Origin: Toxoplasma gondii ME49
Lineage: Eukaryota; Apicomplexa; Conoidasida; Eucoccidiorida; Sarcocystidae
Direction of reading: 5' to 3'
Length of the DNA stretch: 64,000 nucleotides
NCBI RefSeq assembly: GCF_000006565.2
Contig: NC_031474.1
Span: forward strand, 1,771,662-1,835,661
Both the position numbers and the translations under genes were made by a program. Positions 54,646 through 64,000 of this stretch are shown here, one piece after another; the stretch's first letter is position 1; every line of letters starts with the position of its first letter. The notes beneath the pieces are model-generated. The model saw nothing but the letters and a program-made list of their open reading frames with translations, had not been told where the DNA came from and did not search any database.

Positions 54646-55920
54646 AGAAGAAGAGGGAAGTGGAGACGATCCTGTCGGAGAGGGCGAAGCTGAAGAAGTC
54701 GAGCAGAGAGGAGGCTATGAAACGAGCGTTGTGCAAGGAAGAGAAGAAGTTTCTTTCCAGAGACAAGGGCCGTGGGGTCAAAGACCTCAAGCTAGCGATT
54801 TCACTTGCCTCACGACAGACTTCGGCAAAAAGCAGGAACCGACTGCAACCCAGAAGACCTGCGCGTTCGCTCTGAAAAGAAGTTGGTGCTTCTCTCAGAA
54901 ACTTTGGACTTTTCTAACGGACAACGCATTCTTCTGACTTAAGCTCCCAGCGCGAGAGGTGACAGAAAAAGAGAGGCGAGAGAGAGTCGAGGTTCCTTTT
55001 CTCGCTGATGCCTCTTGCGGTTGAAGTCATTTCTGCTCGCGGAAGACCGGCCGCAAAGGAGGAGATTTTCTCGTTTTTTATACGAACGAAAGTTGTTCCT
55101 TCTCCCTTCTAGACTAGCGCGAAACAGTGCCGAGTGACCCTCAACCTTTTGCCGACAAGCGGATGCGCGTATACAGACGAACTGCGGCGCGGTGTGCAGC
55201 AGCCCCAGGGAGATGGAAAAGCATGCGCCGTTTGAGTTTCTTTTCGTTGTTTACGTTTGATTTATAAAAGAGGATCTTCTGTTGCTTTTGATCAGCCGTT
55301 TGGCGTTCGATTCGTTTCTTCTCTTTCCGTCGATTTCCGACCTCGAACCAGCGGGAACTGGATCTCTCTGGGGGGTGTCCTCGCTTGTCTCCATTCCAGA
55401 CTCCATCGCGAAGGATCGCAAGACCAGGGACCGAGGCTTTCCTTATATTCCTCACTGCTGAGGACTTCGTTGTCCTTTTCTCTGGCGAACCGTTCTTTTC
55501 TCTCCCCGATTTCACCTGCAAACGAAAAACATCTAGAGCACACACTGTTGTAACTCTTCTCTCTCGATTCCTCTCTCCATCATCTTCTTCTCTCCTTCTC
55601 CTTCACCTTCAACTTTCTTCTCTTCTTCTCTTCTTCTCTTCTTCTTTCTTCTTCTCGTCCATCCTCTAATTTTTCTCCTCCATCGTCTCCTTTCGTCTTC
55701 TCCCCGTCTTCTCTTCTCCCATCTTGTCTCCTCCTTTTCTCCGTCATACCGTTTTTCTCTTTTTTTCTCCGTTCTTTCTTAACGAAGAAGAAGGTCTCTC
55801 CCTTGGAGGCACGGTTGTCGAAACGGACCTCGAGACGCTTTCTTCGTTTCTCTCCTTGCGGCTCCATTCTTTCCTCTCTCTGCTTTTTCCTTCTCCTCCG
55901 AGGTCACAAAGAATTCAAAG
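54646..55920. other. 5' flank of the 2OG oxygenase gene
   Basis: No supported gene. From about 55540 to 55790 the plus strand is almost pure pyrimidine (CTT/TCT repeats). With the adjoining 130 bp it probably forms the promoter-proximal region and 5' UTR of the downstream gene. Confidence 0.4.
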
Positions 55921-57489
55921 ATGGCGATGAAAGGGCGCTGGCGCAAGGACAAACGCACGCAAGGCGCTGCCGGTCCTTCGTCTTCCTCTTCTTGCTCTTC
56001 CTCGTCTTCCTCTTCTTCCTCTTCTTCTTCGTCTTCTTCTTTTTCTTCCTGTTCTCCTTCAGCTTCTGCTTCTGGACAACCGAGCTCTGCAGAGGGACGC
56101 TCCAGCGCGCGGTTATGGGCATCGGGTGGCAACGCAACTGAGACGAACGTCTCCAGAGAGAACGGCGTCTCTGCTGCCTCCGCGGACCAGTCGGCTGTCG
56201 ATACAGCTGGATTCTTCTCGCGCCAGCGGCTGGCCAAGGAGCAGGCTGAGGGCAAGAACAAAGGTCCTCAGAACGCCGGAGCGCTCATTGCATGCAGAGC
56301 GATGAAACAAAGTGAATATGTCCTTTGCGACTCCAGCAGCTTCCTTGGCTTCAAGGTAAGGCAACGTGAAAGCGTACGTTGTTTCTTCTCTTCCATGGAC
56401 CGCATCGGGAGTGGAGTCTCTGGCCGTTGTCCGGATCGCGGTTCACTGGCATTCTCTCTGTCGAATTCGAAGGCCCCCTGAGTCGCTCCCCTTTTCCTGT
56501 GGACACCGACGTTACCTTGTTCCAAACTCTTCTCTCTCATCCATGCAGGTCTGTGTCTTTCCTTCCCCCTCGACTCTGTCGTTTTCCTTTTTCGCTTCCC
56601 TCCTCCTTCCCCGTTCGGTCTCCTGTCCTGTGTGTTGTTCGGCCTCGGTCTCCCTCACCTCGAGATCAGGTTTTAGGCCAACGGACGAACGATCCGAGAG
56701 GCGCCCTCCTCAAAGCTCTCTCTCTGCGCAGCAGCGCGGCCTCGCGCCATGCAGTCTGCTGTCTGTACACCTCAGACTCCCCCGTTGTTGGTTGTCTGTC
56801 GGTCTCCACAGAAGGCGCTCGAAGGCGGCTCGATCTACTTGCCGAGCTTCTGTTGCGAGAAAGACGATTTCTCGATCTTCAACAAGCTGCTCCGCGACCT
56901 CCAGAACTACGCAGAGCAAGTGGGGTCGAGCGCTGATACCGCGGCTCCACGACCCAACTCTTCTTCGTCTCCTCCCGCGGCTTCGTCTTCTCCGCGCCCG
57001 ATGCCGTTCGTCGGAGCCGTGAACTGGTCTCGCCATTTGAAGCATGAAAATCCTTCGTTTTCACCGACGTTTCGTCGCGTTGTTGCGCAGCTGAGCTCCT
57101 ACTTTGACGTCGAGGTCTACGCGACGCGACTGAACTTGTACATGGACGGCGGAGACTGGAAGCCATTCCACAAGGACTCGCATGCGTACTCCCAAGTCAC
57201 GCACTTGCAGGAAGACATCACTGTCGGCGCGTCATTCGGCGCCTCGAGAGCTCTCGAGTTCGTCCACGACAGCAGCGACTCCGTTCGCTTTTCCTTTCCT
57301 CAGCACAACGGCGACGTCTTCGCCTTCTGCTCGGAAGTCAATAAGGCGTTCAAACACGGCGTCCCCGCTGCGCCCGGCACAACGCTCAGTCCGCGATTCT
57401 CCGTCATTCTCTGGGGCCGACGCAGAACGCTCAACGAACGGAACGCAGGCGCCAGCGAGCTGGAGCGCGAGAACAGAGGTCGCCTGTGA
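55921..57489 (+). CDS. AlkB-like 2OG-Fe(II) oxygenase, 2 exons
   Basis: Fe(II)/2-oxoglutarate-dependent dioxygenase of the AlkB-like superfamily, oxidising an unknown substrate (nucleic acid or protein). Exons 55921-56355 and 56812-57489 join in phase 0 (aag|gtaagg, ctccacag|aag) for 370 residues. The first 120 residues are low complexity with a long poly-Ser run. The domain starts near residue 120 (YVLCDSSSFLGFK / KALEGGSIYLPSFCCEKDDF). Iron ligands are visible as WKPFHKDSHAY (His265, Asp267) and FKHGVP (His327). The 2-oxoglutarate-binding Arg is Arg340 in SPRFSVILWGRR. The double-stranded beta-helix core therefore appears complete. A Pro/Ser/Ala insertion (about residues 186-208) follows the first helices. 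There is no obvious targeting signal. The start is the ATG in GATGGCGATG; the frame upstream is pyrimidine-rich. Confidence 0.87.
55975..56050 (+). repeat. Poly-serine codon tract (TCT/TCC/TCG)n
   Basis: A run of Ser codons with single Cys and Phe interruptions inside exon 1 of the 2OG oxygenase gene. The codons are mixed (tct, tcc, tcg), with short pure stretches. Confidence 0.9.
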
Positions 57490-58652
57490 AGTCGCGAACG
57501 GCGCCGAGCGTCAAGACCTGTGCGGCGTTCGCGACCCGAGTGGAGATATGTCCAGAGCTGGGTGCGGGCGCTGTTTTTTTGTAGACATGTCAAGACATCT
57601 GCGTGGAGGTTCAGGGAGAGACTCAACAGTCACTCAGACACAGGAGCATGCGCGTCTGCAGAGGAGGTTGGGAGAACGCGAAGGAGCGGACGCTGTCGAC
57701 GAACGACACAGAGAACGAAGAGGAAAGACAGAGTGCGGCGGCGAAGTCTGCCGCGAGACCAAGCAGGCATGGGAGGAGGGATGCGGCCAGAGAACGCGAA
57801 AGAGAAAAGAGACGCGGGACTGCCAAGAAAGGAGACAAACGACACGGTCAGGTTCACAGAGCAGACGAGAGAAGAGAGAGGCGGAAGGAAGGAAGCTGGA
57901 AGAAGAAAACCTGGAGATCGCCCGACCGGACTGAGGGGTCGAGAACTCTTTTGACGACTCTTGTGAATCAATGCTTCACAGACTTTGTCATCTCCAAAAC
58001 GAATCTCGGTTGCCGCTTCACGCGATATGCAGCGCCCTCGCGACCATCAGTCAAAGTTTGAATTTCACTTCGACTCTCAGGCTCATACGCTCAGACGCCT
58101 GTGGCGCCTTTGCCAACTAACTCCCCTTTTACTCCTCCCTCGTTCGTGAGATTCTAATATATAAACATGCATGCGCTGCCATGCATCTCTGCAGATTGCT
58201 CCCGCTGCATCCACACACGGAGACAGATGCATAAAGGTGCACTGGTGGACTTTGATGTATACGCAGACGTCTGCAATTATATCGCGAGATACACTCACGT
58301 CAAGGTAGACATACCAGCATGTAAATGTTCAGATATTCAAACGTATCTGAATATACACATATATACATATATATATATATATCTTTATATTAACAGGCAT
58401 GTGTAGATGTCGGTAAATAAATCGGCGTAGACGTAGATATGCGGCTATATACACATATATATATTTGAAGGTGCGGATACGCAGAAGAAACTATAAATAT
58501 TTCAATATGCATGTAGACCAGATGCGTGTATGGATATCAACGTACTCGTATTATTACAGAAATAAATCCATGTCGAAATATACACATACTCGTGGAACAT
58601 GCGGAAGTATATTTCGCTCGACGCAGATCGAGATTTAGGCAGACACACAGAG

Positions 58653-58693
<41 letters not shown>
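58653..58693. repeat. (TA)n microsatellite
   Basis: About 40 bp of TA in the intergenic AT-rich region. Confidence 0.9.
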
Positions 58694-58696
<3 letters not shown>

Positions 58697-59059
58697 ACGT
58701 ATGATAATATGTAGAGACGTATATTGATATAAATGATGTGCAGAAAGTACATGAACATGTACAGAGGTGTAAACATATGCGCGCTGTAGTGTAAATTAGA
58801 CATATCTTGAGGTTCAGCATGCGCTCAGAGAAATCCATTATTGTACACTCAAAACCATTCAGTTTTCATCTAAAACAGTTGCCCCTTTCCTGTCTCATTT
58901 GCTCGAGAAAGAACGCGATTCGTTTCGCCTCGAGAAAACGTAAAGTTTCTGTTACAAGAAATACCACCCGCTAGGAGTGATACCAAACGTTGTCTTATTA
59001 CTGTCCCCACAAATAAATGATGTTTAGGGTTTAAGGTTAATATGGCACACAGCCATGCT

Positions 59060-59147
59060 ATGTATATATATAAAGACATATATATATATATATATGTATT
59101 TACATATAGATAAATAAGCACGCATGCAATATATATATATATATAAT
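59060..59147. repeat. Two short (TA)n tracts
   Basis: TA runs near 59060-59097 and 59130-59147, separated by a gcatgc-containing spacer. Confidence 0.8.
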
Positions 59148-60033
59148 ACCCCTGAAACGAAACGAATTTCAAATGGACTTGGTTCTGCAGGTGACAGAGC
59201 GTCATATAATTTGAAGAGAAAATCAGAGACCGCATTAGAGAGTTATCGATTCAACGGGAAGCGTCATTCGCTGCTCTTCACGCCTACATGTACGCGATGT
59301 GGGTTAAGTTTAATGGCAAAGGAGAAGAATGTTTTTTAAGGTTCTCTCTGTCAAGGTCACACGGTCTGCTCATCTGCACGCGACGTGTACACACATCCCG
59401 CAGGCTCGTTCCTTCCACTTGCAGAGGGTTTCAGACGATCTCTCTCGCTCTTTGTTTCTGTGGTTCTTTGCGGTGTATGTGAGGTCTCACCGTGAGTCTG
59501 TATCCTGCTCTCCACTTTCTGTTGTCGTTTACTCTCTTCTCACCCACCGTCTCCTTTCCTGCTTCGTGCGTTTCGTCTTTTCTTCTCGTTCGTGACTTCT
59601 CTGTCGCGTTGCAGCGTCGCTATATCGCGGTCTTTTCCTCACCGCGTCTTCATTCTTCTGCGATCTACGGTGACCCTCGAATGCGTTTTCCGTCTCCCTT
59701 CTCATCGTTTCTTTGTCTGCCGTTACGCTCGTTATCGATCGACTTTAAACAGACTTCCGTAGGCTGCGGCTCCCTCTCTCTCGTGTCTCACTTTTGTCTA
59801 GCGCATTCGTTTCTCTCGGCGAGTTACGCAAGATACCTGGCTCTGTCTTGTGTTCCTCGTGGAGCTTCTGTGCGATTTCTCCGCGAACGTTCTGCCAGGC
59901 TAGGGGCTTCTTTTTATCCAGAAAACGCAGGTCAAAGACCCATTGGATTTTCGAGAAAAAAATGCGGACACACTGATACGTCTCTGTCCACAGTCATCCA
60001 AGAGCCACGACATTATTCGTACACGAACAGGAA

Positions 60034-60125
60034 CATATATATATATATATATATAACATATAATTATATATAACTATATAAAATAAAAATGTTTGTCTAC
60101 ATATAATATATATATATATATATAT
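60034..60125. repeat. Two (TA)n tracts
   Basis: TA runs at about 60034-60054 and 60106-60125, upstream (on the plus strand) of the coiled-coil gene stop codon. Confidence 0.8.
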
Positions 60126-60276
60126 GGATGTGTTAGCTCGTATGCATATCCTTAAGGACGACGCTTTATGTCTCCGATAAGGTCTTCGTTTCGTGTATCT
60201 TTTTCACGAGCATCCGCGCTTCGCTGGAGCTGCTTGGCGGGCAGAGAGCCGCCAGAGGTGGAGATGCATGTGCCGT

Positions 60277-63200
60277 TCAGAGAGGGCAAGTTTCAAGAGA
60301 GAGAGACTCGCAAGCTTCTGCGACGCGCGCCTCGATTTCGCCTTCCACGTCTCTGCTCAGAGTATCCAGCTCGGCACCCAGGGCTGCCAGCATCGCCTGA
60401 AAGAAGGAGAAGAAACGAAGCTCAGTTTGCGGGAGAGGAAGCAACCACCGCTCTCTCTACAGCAGCCAGCGATCACAGCTGCGACGCAAGGAGACCGAGC
60501 GAGAAGTGCAGCGGCAAGCGAGAGGGAGAAACATGTGGAGAGAACAACGGATTCAACCAGGCAGAGGGCCAGGCGCCGGGTCAACGAGCAGAAGGTCGAA
60601 GAGCAACATCAAGAGACTTCACAGTGAGGCAGCGATAGAAGCGCCTGAGTGCAACATCTGCAACTGGAAAGGAAAAACGACTTCACGAAGGTGCACAATT
60701 ACCTCTGCCTCGATGTGCTCTCGCTCGTCGCGCGCGGGGCATGCCGCCAGTCTCTCTCGCGTCGGGTGTACATACACCTCGCGTTCTGGCGCCGCCGGCT
60801 TTTGCAGCTTCTCCCGGAGATTCACATTTTCCCTCAAGAGACGCAGTTGAAGTTCGAGAGCTTCATCGGCTTGTTGAAGCAACGTCGCGTAACTTGTCTG
60901 CGGAACCGCATGTGCGGCGGGCAGCGAAGAGGAGCATGCCTTCCTCTCTTCTCTCTCCCTTCGGTTCTCCTCTGTCTCCTTTCGACTCTCGGCTTTCTGT
61001 TCCTCTTCTCCGTTCTCCGCCCCAGTCGCTCTCTGCTTGTAGGCAGAGGCAGAAGACTCGGCGGTGCGGCGTCGCAGCTGCTGATCGAGCAGCGCGATGT
61101 GCCGTTGATATTCGCGTTGTTGCTGGGCGGCCTGCGCGATGCAGAGGTTGATCTTTTTTTCAAAGAGGTTTTGGGCGTCTCTTCGCTTCTCAGCGTCGAG
61201 CTCGCGCTGCCGCCTGAGGACCTCCTGCTGCTCCTGCGCTGCGTGCAGCAGAGCTTGATTGGTCGCGGAGAGAACATGGAGCTCCTGCTTCTGCAGCTTC
61301 GAGCGACGGGCGAGAGCGCAGTAACTCAGAAAGAGAAAACTCGGATCTGTTTGCTGCGGCAAGAGGAGAGACACGCCAACAGGAAAATGGCGAATGAAGA
61401 AAAACGTTTGGCAAGACGCATCTGGCGAGTCCGCGGAGGCCCGACAGCGCAGGGGTGCTCGAACCGCCGAAACAAAACGGCAAGCTCGTGATGAGGTGAA
61501 AATGGAAGAAACTGATTCCAGTGCATGCGCACTCTCCTTGACCAGCCTCAAACCGCCCTCGTTCGAGCGTTCTATTTCTTTCGCAGCTTGGTCTTCTTCT
61601 CTGTCGCGGTTCTTTGTGTTCGTTCCCTCGGCTGTTCCTGTTTCGTTCCTGCCCCTGCTGTCACCCTTCCCGTAGACGCTGTCGTCTCGTCCGGTCCTTT
61701 CTTCTCTCTTTCCTTTTCTCACCTTTCCTTTTCTCACCTTTCATTTCTCACCTTTCTTTGCTCTCCTTCTTGCCCTCCGTTCCTGCCCTTTTCGCGACTC
61801 TTCCGCCCTCCAGTGGCCAGTCTCGAGTCCCCTCGCCTGACAGCATTCCTTCCCCCTCGGTCTCTTTCTCTCACCCTGGCGCGTTGCGTGAGCCGCTCTC
61901 TGGACACCGTTCTCTCGCGGATGGCCGTCGCGTTGCCCTTCGCATCTTGCGCGCCGCCAGCGTCTTTGCCTGCAGACTCCTCAGGGGTGGCGACCACCGT
62001 CCAGGCTGCCAGCGCGTCGCTCTCCGAGGCGGCGCAGCCCACCCGGCGGAGCGCCTTCTCGAACGCGTCGAAGCCGATTCTTTCTTCCTGCTCGTCTTGT
62101 CGAGGAACAGGGGGGAAGAGGAAAGCTACGAGGAACTCCACGCGCCGATCGAAAGGCACTTCGCACCTCCCGTCTTCTCTGTCTCTGCTTCCCCCTTGGT
62201 CACCGAGATTCACTCCTTCTCTCTCGAGGCAGGTCTCCCCAGCGGCCGACGCAGGCGCAGACGAGGAGGACGAAACGCGCGAAAAGTACAGTCTTTGCGC
62301 GAGCAGCCAAAAGGTGAACAGCGTCGCAATCGCAGGATTTTCTCGGTAGAGAAGAGGGAAGAGGCGCTCTCTCTGCAGACTCAGACAGCGTGCTTCGCTC
62401 TCCTCGTCCTCGCGCGTCGGCGAAACGTCAACTGAATCAACTTGAATCGCCCGAGAGCAAACGCTCAAACGCCGGCGCGATTCCTCTCCCTTCTCTCTCT
62501 CGATTCTTTCCTTCTCGCCTCCACTCTCAAGAGATCCAGACCTTGAAATATACGCGGTCTCCTCTCTGGTCCTCGATCGTGATACACGTACCCCAGCAGA
62601 CGCACGAGAAGAGGAAGAAGGACAGGAAGACGAGGACGAAGGAGCTGTTGGATGACGAGAGCCGACAGAGAGATTCGTCAAGCGTTTATGGTAGTAACTT
62701 CGTTGGCTCTCGAGTTGCTGCTGAAGCGTTCGAATTCGTGTCTGCAGACAGAAGGCAAAAACAAGTCGTTTTCGACAACGGCCAGTGGCACGCGCAGGTG
62801 CACGGGGGAGAGCAGCAGGCCTTCGGTCCACCAAGAAGGTTCCTTGCGTTTGCTACTCTCCGCGCGAGAGACGAACGAGGAGTCTCGAAGAGCGAAAGAA
62901 GAAGAAAGACGAATCGAACGCGAGACCAACCAACCTCAGCCGACTCACCAAGCGAAGAAAGAAGAGCGAAGAAAGAAGGAGAAACGTTCACTCAACAGCG
63001 ACAGAGGCAGACGCGAGAAGACGTCAGTGACGAAAAAGAAACAGACAGACGCCAGCCTGTCTCACTCTCACCTGCAGCAAGCGTTCCCTTGCCATGGCCG
63101 ACGCAGTCGTCTGTTCGAGTTGCTGCTGAAGGGCAACCACTCCGACAGAGTCTGCGGTCTCTTCTCGCAGATCTGCAAAACCGACTCCGTCGTCCACTCT

Positions 63201-64000
63201 TGCACAGACTTCCGCAGACGGCGGCGACGGCGAGTCTCTCCGCGAGAAACGACTGGCGCCTCGTTCTTCTCCGCTCGCGCGTCCAGACAGCCGAACCTCC
63301 CCGTCGCCTGCCAGGGCCTCGTCGGCGCCCGCAGGCTGAGGCGAGACGAGGCGAGTCGCGTGGAGGTCGTCTTCTTCTTGCTCCCCTCTGTGGAGACGCC
63401 TGCAGCTCGCCACCAGTCTCTGCAACTCCCGATTCGCCTCGGCAAGTCTCGCGGCTTCTGCGGCGAAGCGTCTGTACAGCCGGGACATCGACACAAAAGA
63501 CTGCAGCTTCACACTGGAAGGCGCTCGTCTTGCGGCGGGGAGCGCAGGCGGTCAACTCAGCTGTCTCTGCACCTGGACCTGGGGAACGAAGTCAAACCTC
63601 GACAATCGTCTCCATCCGCCAAGCTGCTCAACGGGCAGAGCCCTGAGAGCTTCTCTAAAAAACAGGATTTGGAAATTCGCAGACCTCACCCGAGGCGCAA
63701 ACGCCTGGCGCCAAGTGCACACACACTCGACTCTTTGGGTCACGCGTTTGATCGATTTGCGTTTCGACTTCTCACCTTGCTTCAGTTTCTTCGCGAAGAA
63801 GCTTTTCTCGTGCCGTCGCAGAAGCTGCTTTTTCTTGCGCAACGACACCTTGCGCGTCCGCAAGCCGTTTCTCCAGGCGTTTCACTTCTCGCTGGAGTTC
63901 CGCAACCGTGCTCCTCCCAGACTCCGCTGCGCCTTTCGTCTCGCTTCGCTCGCTCTCCCGGTGCCTGGGCTTCACCGGCTGGTCTGCGTCGATCGACCCC
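60277..64000 (-). CDS. Coiled-coil protein, 5' end beyond the window
   Basis: Function unknown. Exons, 5' to 3': 64000-63776 (partial), 63513-63072, 62741-61875 (or to 61752), 61290-60703, 60396-60277. All phases agree with either end of the third exon. Heptad-rich segments occur in the first exon (LQREVKRLEKRLADAQ), the second (LYRRFAAEAARLAEANRELQ, then LQQQLEQTTASAMARERLLQ), the third (RIRTLQQQLESQRSYYHKRL) and the fourth (QEVLRRQRELDAEKRRDAQN, LLRENVNLREKLQK), separated by Ser/Arg/Glu-rich linkers. The C-terminus (LAALGAELDTLSRDVEGEIE...) ends in ETCPL. The pattern suits a cytoskeletal, centrosomal or inner-membrane-complex scaffold. The RxLQQQLESQRxYY-like segment recalls centrosomal CEP-type coiled coils only loosely. 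The exon 3 donor is ambiguous because two AG|gtgaga sites, both phase 0, lie 123 bp apart. Confidence 0.72.

Larger units (their letters stand above)
57490..60276. other. Convergent intergenic region, AT-rich centre
   Basis: This lies between the stops of the 2OG oxygenase (+) and the coiled-coil protein (-), so it should hold both 3' UTRs. From 57.5 to 57.95 kb the plus strand is purine-rich with overlapping frames that I treat as spurious. The stretch 58.1-60.15 kb is rich in TA tracts and shows no supported gene; a 193-codon plus-strand frame at 59492-60073 is hydrophobic and Ser/Phe-rich without recognised features. Confidence 0.4.

Noticed and set aside
54561..54875. Plus-strand ATG frame, 104 codons, Lys/Glu/Arg-rich
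   Set aside because: Composition is what purine-skewed DNA yields by chance; no domain, and it overlaps candidate minus-strand exons. Not excluded, but not supported.
55580..55867. Minus-strand Lys/Glu/Arg-rich frame
   Set aside because: Complement of the pyrimidine-rich 5' flank of the 2OG oxygenase gene.
57520..58061. Plus-strand Arg/Glu-rich frames after the 2OG oxygenase stop
   Set aside because: The three frames overlap, have purine-driven composition and lack domains; treated as 3' UTR or intergenic.
59492..60073. 193-codon plus-strand hydrophobic frame
   Set aside because: Pyrimidine-rich DNA gives Ser/Phe/Leu runs by chance; it ends in TA microsatellite and shows no family signature.

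Overview
The window reads as nuclear DNA of a tissue-cyst coccidian (Apicomplexa), most likely Toxoplasma gondii or a close sister such as Hammondia or Neospora. The signs are intron-rich genes with GT..AG introns of about 150-900 bp, long (TA)n tracts, frequent GCATGC/TGCATGCA words, Ser- and Arg-rich low-complexity insertions, a coccidian oocyst wall protein and a 13-exon mitochondrial ATP synthase alpha gene. All exon models here were made by hand from domain homology, splice consensus and reading-phase agreement.

Layout. 1-3769: unresolved, with candidate minus-strand exons. 3770-8438 (+): HMG-CoA lyase. 8439-10433: nothing firm. 10434-12328 (-): probable unrecognised three-exon gene. 12329-14240: unresolved. 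14241-23587 (-): protein with two cyclic-nucleotide-binding domains, 13 exons. 23588-30000: mostly unresolved, with candidate exons at 26.4-26.7 and 27.3-27.7 kb. 30001-32184 (+): oocyst wall protein, 4 exons. 32349-39923 (-): endonuclease/exonuclease/phosphatase (CCR4/Angel/PDE12-like) protein, 9 exons, whose stop codon lies only 164 bp from the oocyst wall protein stop. 39924-43670: unresolved, GC-rich. 43671-50986 (+): mitochondrial F1 ATP synthase alpha, 13 exons, 565 residues. 50987-55920: candidate minus-strand membrane-protein exons. 55921-57489 (+): AlkB-like 2OG-Fe(II) oxygenase, 2 exons. 57490-60276: AT-rich intergenic DNA. 60277-64000 (-): coiled-coil protein running off the window edge.

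The genes are independent eukaryotic units and not an operon. Two products are expected in the mitochondrion (HMG-CoA lyase in leucine breakdown, ATP synthase alpha). One is secreted and stage-specific (oocyst wall). The others point to cyclic-nucleotide signalling, RNA or 2'-5' oligonucleotide hydrolysis and 2OG-dependent oxidation. No tRNA, rRNA, CRISPR array or mobile element was recognised. The points most worth a second look are the unusual two-CNB protein, the possible insertion in the active-site loop of HMG-CoA lyase, the convergent OWP/EEP gene pair, and a 10-mer (TGTACAGACA) that recurs seven times.
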